The notes under the pieces were generated by a model. It ran no database searches. It worked only from the letters and a program-made list of their open reading frames with translations, and was not told where the DNA came from. 34,733 nt of DNA, taken from contig QXVZ01000981.1 of assembly GCA_008931825.1 (NCBI GenBank), positions 1,559-36,291 of the forward strand. Reading direction: 5' to 3'. The stretch is from Phallusia fumigata (taxonomy: Eukaryota > Chordata > Ascidiacea > Phlebobranchia > Ascidiidae). Of the stretch, positions 10,501-22,000 are shown piece after piece. Each line of letters begins with the position of its first letter. Within the stretch, counting starts at the first letter, position 1. The translations under genes and the position numbers were made by a program.

Positions 10501-11781
10501 GGTAAAACTTACAGGTTTTTATGTACAATTGTGTTACAGTTTTCCATAGTTTTATTTCATGTCAGTAGTAGACCGCCTGAAGCTTTTCAGAGATATTTAT
10601 TTTTTAATAGGATCCCATCAACAAATTTTTATGATAAAAAAACATATCATACTTAATACTGAGTTTATCTCTTAGTCCTTATCTTCTGTCATCAGGCAAT
10701 CCTGATTTTTTGCAGATGTTTCATGGAAAGAAGCGGTGTTCAGTCAATATCCACGACCCTCTGACTACCCGCAAATGAACACTGACCTACCTAGTTTGAA
10801 GGATATTAAGATTATGGGTTATACAATGCGCACTGATAGATACAGATACACCGAATGGGTGGGATTTGATCCTACAAACTTTAAAGCCAATTTCTCGGAG
10901 GTATTTTATGTTGCACTACAATCCTATTTTATTTTTGTTGGGTTTGCAAAGTTTCTTGTTCAGCTTTACTTCGTGTGTTTCCCAACCTTTTCCGAGCTGG
11001 TTCCCCCAGCTTTCATGCACCCCTTACCCCCTTATGCACACATGTTTGTTGGTTTGTTTCATTTTTATTCTTGGTGGCCTTGGTTTCCTTAATTTTTTTC
11101 CCACCCCTCTATAATCACCGACCGGTTTTGCAAGTCCCTTCTGTAAATTCTGGGGTAATGATTGTTCTAATATTTAAACAACGAACCATCCTTGTACTTA
11201 AATACCTGGTTAGATTAAGAACCACTGATGTGGTTCAACCCATCAGGTTCCGCTGGGTTGGACCAATGGTGCTGAAGTTTCTTGCATTTCTTGCAGGAAA
11301 CACAAGCGACTGAGACGGGATTAGAGCCCAAAACCTTGTGAGCACAAAACCAAAAAACACACATTTTTTAGCATTCTTCAAATTAAACAAACCAAGACTA
11401 AAAACAAAGATGTACTCCACCATTTTATCTTAATTTGGTAAAACGATTCCTATGGTGGTCCAACCTATGTGAGCAATATGGATACTTGTTGAATTTTTTG
11501 TCACCACCAGGAGGCGGTGTTTGACACTTTGGATATCTTTGTGCAAAACGGATATCCATTTTTTCCAGTGCCAGTCTAACTAATAATAATTAACTTATGA
11601 TGGTGTGCAAAAATTTTTGATCACTGATTTTTATTCACAGGTGCATGGAAAGGAATTATATCTACGTAACTCAGATCCACTTGAGATTTATAATGTTGCA
11701 AACCTAAAAATGTACTCCGACCTGACAGCAGACCTTCACAAGAAGTTACTGGCTGGCTGGAAAGGCGCCCTCCCAAAGTAA
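7540..11781 (+). CDS. IDS: Iduronate 2-sulfatase, lysosomal (assembly gap in the middle)
   Basis: The product removes the 2-sulfate from iduronate in heparan and dermatan sulfate inside lysosomes. Exons: 7540-7597, 7655-7794, 8285-8462, 8644-8682 (cut by an N), 8791-8917, 9364-9534, 9918-10021, 10330-10393, 10716-10900, 11641-11781 (TAA). All joins keep frame with GT-AG borders. A signal peptide is visible ([17 protein letters not shown]). Metal-site Asp pair in LVIDDLRP; the formylglycine cysteine motif CAPSR in exon 3; [19 protein letters not shown] with the later metal ligands; then the family block [11 protein letters not shown] and DIKIMGY. About 402 residues are present against about 550 in the human enzyme. 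The deficit is mostly the segment between DDYPLS and [10 protein letters not shown] (about human 153-293), which includes the conserved GYHKPH histidine. Loss at a sequencing gap is likelier than a real deletion. Confidence 0.95.
8683..8790 (+). other. Assembly gap (one N) hiding sulfatase exon(s)
   Basis: The frame runs to the N in the middle of an exon (…SDDYPLS). The next 107 bases are intron-like and end in TTCGTTGTAG before the [10 protein letters not shown] exon. The remainder of exon 4, and probably one or two further exons coding about 140 residues, are absent. This is the only single-N junction in the window with no flanking repeat. Confidence 0.8.
11298..11350 (-). repeat. tRNA-derived SINE-like fragment in the last sulfatase intron
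   Basis: On the minus strand it reads GCTCACAAGGTTTTGGGCTC followed by TAATCCCG, a degenerate B-box. It aligns with the copy at 6481-6543 over about 55 bp with small indels, including the flanking block near CAGGAAAYACAA. It probably extends left to about 11220. Confidence 0.45.
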
Positions 11782-11943
11782 CAGGTCAGTTTTATGATGA
11801 TGCAGAACTTCTAAAAGAGTGTTCTCCTGCTGATATCATTGTTTCATCAATTAAAAACTGCCAGAGAGCTTGTATATAGTGAATACATTGTACTGTTGTC
11901 ATCATCAGTGTTTAAAACGTGCAGCGATTATCCAAACATTAGC

Positions 11944-11949
11944 AATAAA
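11944..11949 (+). terminator. Poly(A) signal of the sulfatase gene
   Basis: AATAAA lies 162 nt after the TAA stop and is followed by a TGT-rich and GT-rich stretch, the usual arrangement of a cleavage signal. Confidence 0.6.
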
Positions 11950-14900
11950 ATGTATTCACTGTATAAAAGTTTCTGGTGGTTATGTTATTAATTAAGCTAC
12001 TTTTGTGTGTATCTTGTGTTTCTGAGTTGTTTCATTCCCATTAAAAATGCATTTTTCAACTACTTATGTTTATTTACACTGTGAAAAAGGGAATTTCCTA
12101 AACTTGACAAAGTGTTACAATTTGTTCAAATGTTTTATTACAGATACGACACCAGATGTCGCCGTCCTTCCACGTTGTGCAATATTTCTGTGTTTCCAGA
12201 CGTTCGCATAGCGATGCATATTACTATGTATGCTTTTTATCACAAACATAAACGTATTTTTTGATGTTAGCTACCAAAACGAAATTTTATTGTTACAAGT
12301 CCGAAGTATACACTGTAAATAAACTCACTGTACTATACTTATTTACATAACAAACATGTATTTTCCACCAAGGCTAACACTCCAGTAGTTTTACATTGTA
12401 AAGTTTCAATGCAGCTATTTCGTAAGGCCAATATTGTACGTTGTGAATTGTGTTTTATGAGTAGCAAATTTGACTTTTATTACCCAATATAAAATGAATC
12501 GTTTTCATATCTTTCTTTATGCTCGCAGCATTAAACGTGAAGGTTTCATTCCATGTTTGCGTTTTTGATGTGTTTTTGATCTAAGTGTTTAGCAAACAAG
12601 TAGTAGTGGTTGCTCATTGGCGGATCGTGACATAAAACAGCAAACACCCCTTGCAAGGGAAATTTTCATCGAACTCAATACCAGGAACTCATGAACTTTG
12701 ATGTCAGGTGTTAATGTTTAATACGTTTCGCTCACTATGTATACTTCGATATCAGCAACCGCACAACAAATAATCAGAGGGCAACCTTAAAAAGCAGATT
12801 TTCAATGAGCCACTCTTTTCGCACATTTGTTTTTTTGTTGCTGACTTCGCCAAAATTTATGTATTTGCTTTTTCATTTCACTATTTTCAATGTTACCCAA
12901 ACACAAACGTCGCAAAAAACTGTTCAATACATTCAGTTTGTTTCAGGTTTCGTTGGTAACATCATCTGATATATTTATGACAATATTATTTGATTGGGAA
13001 AAGCGTGGTTACGTATCGATTTATGATATTTAATTCACTCTACATAGATTTTTCCCTCGATGTGCGGTAAAAAGATGCGTTAGAAAAAATTCAACCCGTT
13101 TCAAAATTTTGTTGTTTTTACTTGGGCGCCTGTTTATCAGCTGGGCCAATGTAATTTGACCTACTGCTAATATTTTAACGTATTTGTAGATGCAACAAAA
13201 CGATATTATAGGAGGACATAGGTTTATGCATCGAAAAAAAAACGCCCGAACCTGTTCAACCGCCAATGTCGTAACGTGGTATGTAAATTTTTCAATTCAA
13301 TTGCGTATTGATGTAAACCTGTATATTTTATGACGTAATGTTGTGTAACAGCAACAATTCCGATTCTTGGCAAGCTACTATGCCCTGCAGAGATATAAAA
13401 CACTGTAACAGTATTTTGACGTTTTTTTTACCCGAAAATGGTTTCACAAAGATTGCGCGTTTTTTTGCAAATCTCCTTAACATCGGTCGTTTTGAAGTTG
13501 ACTAACGTACTTAACTATTACCACTGTGTATCTGCGGAGTGAGTTGAGTTGAGTTCATTTCGCTTGGTGAAAGAAATCATATCGCCATAGCAGCACTAAA
13601 ACAATCACCAAGCAGGAGGTAGTTGCACAACGCTGATTACCTATGTACAGGCTTTACTTGTACTTGTAAGTGATTAAACCTTCATACAATCACATGAGGC
13701 TTGTGAAAACGTGGTCCATGCAGTGGTTTGGTCTCTGTCTCCGGCTACCGGTAACAGATGGGGATGATTTCATAGTTAGTAATATGTACTGGCCGCGATC
13801 GATTCTTGCTGGCGACTCAAGTTTTACGTGACCAATGCGTGAAAAAATCGATAGCTTTCTAACGTTTCACAAAGGCGCTAACGGTTCGGGTTTTAATGTC
13901 ATGCACAAAGAAACTCATACAGCACCACATAGTTACGTGTTTCAACATTATTGCACAATAAAAGCATCAGAAGTAATAACTTTATGTTTTTGATGTAATG
14001 TGCGATGAATTTGAACTCGCTGCAGATTTTCTGGGAGAAAATGTGTACTTAAAACTACAAAATACGTTTTAGTTAATCGGCTAAGTATGGGTTTGAATTT
14101 CTCATTCCGAAAGCGGCCAATATACAAATAAACTTTATGTGTGGGATACAGATTGAAATCGGAGCCGTCTACGTGCTTTTGAGCACGCCTAAGTTGCTGC
14201 CAAACAATATGCATGTCTAAATTTGTAAGCCAAATATGCTAAATAGTTGTTATAAACCTAACATAAAAGTAATAATTCACAACTTTTTCGCACTTTGACA
14301 GGTCATTTAAAGGTTTCTATTATGTTCATTGGAAGCACAAAGCACGCGACACGGCCAACAACGCAACGCGAAACGCGCAAACAAATTAACACACGCGCGA
14401 GCTCGACAAGTGGAAGGCAGACTAGCGTGGAGCGAGATGTTACAATATTTGTCGAAATCATCTCCTCTCTCGGTCGCGAACGGTTTCCCCAGCCAGTACT
14501 GGTTACCCACTACCTTGCTCTCTCAGAGAATAAAAGAGAATTAAAGAGCAGCTCCTAGCGAGCGTCCCCGGTCGCTACCAAGATCTCACGCCCGGCTCAT
14601 AATAAAGAAAGGCGCGTGGATGGCCTGACTTGCGAAGAACAAGCACTGTTTTGAAAAAGCCTCTTACTGACTGGGTAGGACGAATTAAAAGTAGGGTAGC
14701 TCGCTCGCTGATCGGTCTAGCTTTGTTTTGCTGTGTGATATCAAGTGTAGCTGTGATCGAGCGCCGCTTTGCTTTTGACCTGCTTGCGCTTCAACAGTGT
14801 GTAGTACCTTGTTTGGGCTAGCGCAAGTGGTTTACTAAGAATAAATCAAGGTTGAGTTTTATGGAGTTACAATTGTTACTTGATTACTTTTTATACGTTA

Positions 14901-15413
14901 TCGTTTATCTTAGAAAGTAAGAAATTCATTGAAAAAGTTGAGTAACTATTTGCGCAAGTTGTACATTTAAACCAAGGGTGTTTAAAAAGTTGTCAATATG
15001 TCGACAAGTATGTGTATTACTTTAAAGACGTCATTCAAGGATAAACATCTTGTTTTGTAATGGCACGTAGTTTACAAGACATAGTGCTAGGTAAATCTAT
15101 ATGGTGCCGGCGTTTCGGAACGACATTGGCGCGCTTACTTATCAATTATTCATTGTTATGTGGCGTAGAAAGAGCACCAACTCTGACTACAACACAAGCA
15201 TTAATAGCGCCCAAAAGATTAAGCAGTTTCTTTCGTTAGGTAAGCGCTATGGCTATTGCATAACGTATAATTTACACGCTGTTCTGTAATGTGTAGAACA
15301 TGGTATCGATTTTTTGTATTGCGTGCTCGTAGCTTTTTTACATTGTCGCCGCGTTTGCTGTATAGTTGTGCAAGTAGTTGAAGTTGGAATTAGCTGAAAT
15401 CGTTGCCAAGATT
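11950..15413. other. Intergenic region with a candidate Mastermind promoter zone
   Basis: There is no exon-like frame. Most of it is AT-rich. Around 14330-14600 base use changes sharply: many CG dinucleotides (CACGCGA, ACGCGAAACGCGC, CACGCGCGAGCTCG), then CT-rich and GA-rich tracts. In a CpG-poor background such a patch often marks a promoter or 5' exon, and the next gene on this strand is Mastermind. The promoter role is inference. Confidence 0.4.
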
Positions 15414-15931
15414 TTGCCTGCGGAAACGTATCATTAAAACGCATGAGTGTCTCAAAGTTGTTTAGTTTAAAAAGTTATGCATATCAGTTTGTGATGTTTG
15501 TGCCTGTGTTCTAATTTACAACAAAAACTTGAATATAATTGTTTTTTTTGTTGTTCATTTGGTGCATGCTGTGATAAAGAAAGTGAATAAGTTCATTTGT
15601 TTGTTTGTTTAACATTTTGTTGGTCATTGTCACCAAGTTGGGACAAAACTATAAGTTTTAGTCTGGNTTGCCTGCGGAAACGTATCATTAAAACGCAAGA
15701 GTGTCTCAAACAAAGTTGTTTAGTTTAAAAAGTTATGCATCAGTTTGTTTTGTTTGTGCCTGTGTTCTAATTTACAACAAAAACTTGAATATCTTTTTCA
15801 ATTGTTGTGTTTTTTTTGTTCATTTGGTGCATGCTGTGATAAAGAAAGTGAATACGTTCATTTGTTTGTTTGTTTAACATTTTGTTGGTCATTGTCACCA
15901 AGTTGGGACAAAACTATAAGTTTTAGTCTGG
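15414..15931. repeat. Tandem direct repeat around an N: unmerged contig ends
   Basis: The 253 bp at 15414-15666 recur at 15668-15931 with small indels and substitutions. A single N at 15667 separates them. The copies lie just upstream of the Mastermind start and contain no coding exon. Confidence 0.85.
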
Positions 15932-15977
15932 TCTGGGGTTTACACTTATCTGACTTCTTTTGCATTTCAAGTGCACT

Positions 15978-16019
15978 ATGGAACTTTTGTGTAACTGTTA
16001 ATTGGGTTTTATGAAGTAA
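15978..16019 (+). promoter_or_regulatory. Two tiny upstream reading frames before Mastermind
   Basis: ATG at 15978 opens a seven-codon frame ending in TAA at 15999-16001. ATG at 16011 opens ATG-AAG-TAA, ending only 6 bases before the Mastermind ATG at 16026. A possible splice or trans-splice acceptor (TGCATTTCAAG, ending 15971) precedes them. If the leader begins there, scanning ribosomes would meet both first. Confidence 0.4.
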
Positions 16020-16025
16020 TCAAAC

Positions 16026-19000
16026 ATGTCTAGTGGTGAGTTAGCTCATTTTCCGCATCAGGCCAGCACAGGTGTACTGAACAGGCTTAAGCATCGAATT
16101 GAAACTGTTCAACATCACTCTCAGGTAAATAAATAATTTTAACATGCAAATGACATTGTTGTTATTGTGTAAACAAATTTTGTTAAATTTTAAATCAATG
16201 ATTTGTTGACATTTATATTTACATTTTTTAAACAAAGTTAAGATTGTTTATATTTTTGTATGTTTGTAAGCATGTGGCAAAATGTTATAACTAGTGAAAG
16301 GAATTCTTTAATAAAACCAAACAACTAAATTAATATGTTATCTGTGATATTGTTGTGGTAAATGTTTAAAAAATAACTTTGACCACACGATTGTTTGCTT
16401 GCTAAATATGCACAATAACAACATTTATTTCTTTAACAGGATTGTCAACGCAGACATAATGAAACCCAACCTCAGCGATCAGAGAATGAACGACTGAACA
16501 CCAATTTCCTGCTGCAGAAAGCTCATGAAAACAAAATCAAGAAGACTGGAAAGTTTAAAACTGTAAGTAATGTCATTTGAAACTTTGTCGGTCCCCAAAG
16601 GAACATGTTTCCACTGTTTTTCAGTGACAAATTATAGTTTTGTTTCAAACAATACATGTTGTTTTCACATATTAAGGGCACTTTGAATATTAGTGTCATA
16701 TTGTTTTCAAATAACATCCCAGACACCTAACAACAAAACACACAACTTGCAACATACTGTACTAGTACAGGTGCATTACACCAATTAAAACTTAGTCCAT
16801 ACAGCCTGTTGCCGTTGAATGCCTTGGGCTAGCAACACCAATAGCGGACTTCTTAAAATCGACGCCCTGCTCTTACTTTGCTAAATAACCACAGATTGCT
16901 GTGTGGTATGATTGTGGCGTGTTTTTGCAGATTTTTATGTCGACGTCAGTTTTTTATGTCGTTTATTATTTTGTTGGTAAACGGGATTGATCACCATCAA
17001 ACAATGTCGAAGAGTCGATCCACGAACAGGCGTAATTAAAAACGTTGCTGTGTTTGCTTTTCTATTATCTGCTATAAGCGGAAAAGCGCCCGAATGCACT
17101 GCGGCTGGTGCGAGCTGGTGTACCAATAGATACGGATGGAAACTGTGATTTGCTTTCCGTTTTAGGCCTAAAATACGAATGGGAATGTTTGGATTCTTAT
17201 CTAATCCAGGCTAAAATTTTCTGGTCTGTCATTCACTTGCGTTTTAACGCCTTTCGTTCAGCTGATTTCGGCAAAGGTTATTCAGTAGGAAATATTTTTA
17301 AACTATCCCAATTAAGCAAAGGTCACGCTTTGTATTCATACCCCCCCCCTTATGTCGCAACAGCAGCGAAGAAATCGAGTGAACAAACTTTTCCATTTGA
17401 ACTCCTGATTATGACGTATAATGTCGCAACTTTCGGTGGTTACCCCGAATGGCGACACGCTCACGAGAGTCAATACATTGTGTTGACTGTTTCTTCTCAA
17501 TACGGTAACGGGTTTCCATTTCGTTGGTACACAGTGGATCAGCACAGGGGGTGTCCAAATCTTCCTTACTCTGGTTATTGGGTTTTTACCACAAGCCAAC
17601 AGGTTTTGTTTGGCGCTGACGTTGTTGGAATCGTAAAACCGGTTGCCTGGATTGCTGTGCATTGAAAATCAGTGCTTTTAGGGAACAAATAGAACTGTGT
17701 TTTCGGTTTCTTTCCTATGTTTCTTGTTGTTTCGTTGGAAAATTCCGGTCACCGCTACTTAGGCACAAGATCGTAGGGGTGGTGTTTTTGCGAAGGAAAA
17801 GTAATTTTTCTGTCTTTATTGTGTTGTTTTATGGTGCATCGTATCTCAATCACTAAATTTCATGCGGCCATCTTGTAGCCTGGATATCATATACATCGCA
17901 AATTTTGTAACATAATGTCGACGAAACAGTTTTCAAGTGCGAATACGACCTACCCACTGTTTGAATCAAAAGCTCGTGTGATAAATATAACTGCGTTTCA
18001 AAGGGGTTGCGCAACTCAGAGTGAGAACAGTTTCCCCAACTTTAACACAATGAACTTTTAACGACACCTGCCTTTACAAGATGCTCGGTCGTACTGTATG
18101 CAAACTGACACGTGACAAATATGTATAACGGTCGTTTTTGTTGTTTATTTGTTTGTTTACTTATCAAGTGCGCCCCATAGTGGCTGTATAATTACACGGC
18201 ACTTATGCATATCTTCATGATCTTATGTCGGCTAGGAGAATTGGACANGTTTTTGTTGTTTATTTGTTTGTTTACTTATCAAGTGCGCCCCATAGTGGCT
18301 GTATAATTACACGGCACTTATGCATATCTTCATGATCTTATGTCGGCTAGGAGAATTGGACAAAAATTCTTTGACGCGGCAAGGGCACTGTAGAGGTCAT
18401 TTCACTGCTTCGAGGTCGATTAGCGGCGGTGCGTTTCTTAATACACAGGCATTAAATTCCCACACTTGTTTATGTATAGCACTGGTGGCGAGTAGAATGC
18501 GAATTTGTAAATGTCCCTGTAGTAATGCGAGGAACTGAATAGGTTTTTCTGCTAAAATATTCCATGTAGTGGCGATTTTATCACCTTTCAAAGTATTTTG
18601 CAGTACTACTAGATATTGTTGACTGAATTTGACATCAACAAGCATGGCGCGTTGCATTTGAGATAAAATACAAAATGTTAAGCCGCGTGGAACCACTGCC
18701 ACGAGCTAGTTGTATTTGTTTTGTGCTGAGAACTATGTGCTATAGGTTTGGTTGTTGAATTACCGGATGCAGTCAGTCTCTGTGGCAGAGGGAACCAACT
18801 ATATGATGCTTTTCCTGTGTTCTNGTATTTGTTTTGTGCTGAGAACTATGTGCTATAGGTTTGGTTGTTGAATTACCGGATGCAGTCAGTCTCTGTGGCA
18901 GAGGGAACCAACTATATGATGCTTTTCCTGTGTTCTAGTGGGCCCGCCAGCGACAAACTCAGCAGAACAACTGAACGACGTGTCGGCCTTGCTGATTGGC

Positions 19001-22000
19001 GGTTCGCGGCCAAGCTCTGCCCTCAGGCACAGTGTGTGTCATTGCGCACCGCTGCATAGGCATCGTCTCAGTCTGTATGACTTTGCACGTTGCGGGCCCA
19101 ATTCCATGTAGGAGTCACTCGCTCTCTAGTCCGTCCCGTTTTGCAAGTTGCGTTTTTACGGCGTGTACTGATGGGGCCGTTAAAAACCCACGTTTTCCGC
19201 CCTTAAACGCGGCTGGCACAGATTGGAACGAAATGTCTACGCTCTGCAAACAGAATCTGTACAAGTTAACTTCTACAGTTTAACAATAAGTGTTAAATTC
19301 ACAACTGCAGTCGCAATTGTTGAGTGAGAAGATATTGTAATGTCCTGGGCAATCCTGGACAGGGGCAAAGGTTTCCCAAATACATGTGTGTGTGAACATT
19401 GCGTTCTTGTGGAAGTTTTTGACCTTTGTATTTCCCTGTTCGCCATTTCCCAAACCCGACAAAATGTTTAAATCACTTTTGAACTTTGCTTGATAAGAAA
19501 AGTTATTAGGTGTAGGTGTTGGACAAACATAAGTAAACAATATTCTAACTCTTAGCAAAGGCACCATCTCTGTGTTTAAAGTTACAAATCAGCTCAAAGA
19601 CAACTTTGAATAAGGCGCAGTTTAAAGCACAAAGATACCTGGGAAACCCGCTTATAGTATATTTAAAGCCTAATCCTGCAGGTGATTACAAACCTCAAAA
19701 TTTGTGTAAATGTCCTATTGTGAAATACGCACCTCCTTCCGTTATTGGCGTCAAACCCCAAAGCAAGTTTGAAACGTAAGCGCACAAAAAAGTCGTCGTT
19801 TGTTGTGGTTTGAATCTGGGGTTTGAGTTATGCAGCGCATTCAACCACAAGTGGTGTGTCACCCTTCTACGATGGACAGCGTTTTCAGGCACATCCGGTG
19901 TAGGTGCCACACGAACCGTCCACTTATCAAACTGTTCCTCACATCAAACCACTGTCCGCTCTCTCCTTCCGTTACGTCACAATACCAACAACAATCACAA
20001 CCCCTCAAAGTTTGTGTCAAGCCTCGCGCGTTGGTGTTTACGTTAATTGTGAAAAGCCGTAAATTTAACGCTGTTGTTTTGTTTTGCCAGCAGTTCGTCT
20101 GTCTGGCCAAGCGCCTTGGGTAAATGCTACCTTCAAGTTTTTTTAATTTCGAATGCGACAATTATTTTCGTTCTTTTTATTTCGTTTTAGGTAATAGCAC
20201 TAAGTTTTTAGCTAAAATTTGTTTGCAGAGTTTTGTTTCTGCCTAAAAAAGNGTGTCAAGCCTCGCGCGTTGGTGTTTACGTTAATTGTGAAAAGCCGTA
20301 AATTTAACGCTGTTGTTTTGTTTTGCCAGCAATTCGTCTGTCTGGCCAAGCGCCTTGGGTAAATGCTACCTTCAAGTTTTTTTAATTTCGAATGCGACAA
20401 TTATTTTCGTTCTTTTTATTTCGTTTTAGGTAATAGCACTAAGTTTTTAGCTAAAATTTGTTTGCAGAGTTTTGTTTCTGCCTAAAAAAGACGAAAAAAG
20501 TGATGAAAATTTCCCCCACATTTTCCTTGCAAAAGCCGTAGCGCCGAAATACGTGAAAAAAAAACAAAAAAAATTCCGATTCGGTTTGTGTTTCGCTCGG
20601 ATGCGATGCGTGCTGGTCAGCTGACTTACGTGAACTCACGTGACCCCGCGCTGACGGTCACGTGACGAGAGTTGTCACGCGTGTGTGGGGTGACGTATCG
20701 CGTGAACTCGGCAGACTAGAGAAAGATGTTTGTGCAGATTCGTGTGACTTGCTGTCCAATGTTGTTTGCACCCAACTGACTTGTGCGCGCATAACACAGT
20801 GTTGTTCAAACTTTTTTGCTGCGACGTATTTGGAAAAGTTGGTTTGACTTTCCACCGGCCAGTAGAGACGCTTATTATCAAAGTAGTATTTATTGATACC
20901 GAACGAAAAGCTTGTAGACGGAGTTTTTTTGCGACTCTCTCAAAAAATTGAAAGGAGCACTTGCAGGATCGTCTGCAGCTGCAAAAAAACAAAAACTACT
21001 GTCATAGTCTGTGATTAATCTCAACCTTAAAGCTCGTATTTAAACATTTTTGCGTGCATGTGCTTCCTTTAGAGTAGCCAGTCTAAAATTTTGTAGGGGC
21101 AAAATACATGTTAAAGATTGAGGGGTCCCAAAGCCCCTTTAGACCCCTGGCCCTCTCGCCATGTCCATGTGTGCATCATCGTTTACCAGAGCGTCTAAAC
21201 AAATACAAAAGCTACTGGTGTACTCGTGTATTAACGAAAATACTATGAACTGTTTATAATAAGTTAAGTTCGTCAATTTCTTCTGATCACATGGTTTTTA
21301 AAAACTTAAGTACGTGTCGTCGCGTTTTGCACAACATATGGCTTCTTACAAGCGCTACATCGTAGAGTTTTCAAACGAGTCCTACGCATTCAATTGTGCC
21401 TAAGTGTACAAAACCGTTATAAACACCCCCATAGCATTTCCTAAATCGATTTTATCCTACAGTATTGGATTGTTTGGGGTTTTTTCTTTGTTTGGAAATT
21501 TAAGAAAATACCCAAGTTTAAAAAGCAAATTACATCAAGTTGTTTTGAAACCTAGCTTTAATTTGCATGTGCCAATGCTCGGCTGCAATTGACGTAATAG
21601 TAATGCAACTACGTACAATGTCCGGAAAACCGGAATTCCCTGGTTGCTCGTGCTGGAAAGTTACTGCACAATGGTGGTGACATATAGGCGATGAAATTAG
21701 TGGATGTCATCTCCTACAACCGTTTCCCCAAACCGTACCTCGCGACGTCCTGACCCGTCGTTTTAATTTTCCAAGGGCAGCGCACAATATTTCCGTTTCT
21801 TAGCTAAACTGTTTTTGTATTAACGACTTTAACGTTTAATCACAAGCGTCTTCATTAAACTCTTATCGCGTGTGAAAGTCACTCCCCCTGTACATTATCA
21901 CTGCCGCACGTAAGGTGTTTGTTGGAACGAATAGAGGATGTAGCGGTGCCGGTGTACCTCTGCTTTCAACGTGGCTTTGGGTTCGTTTAATCTACGTATG

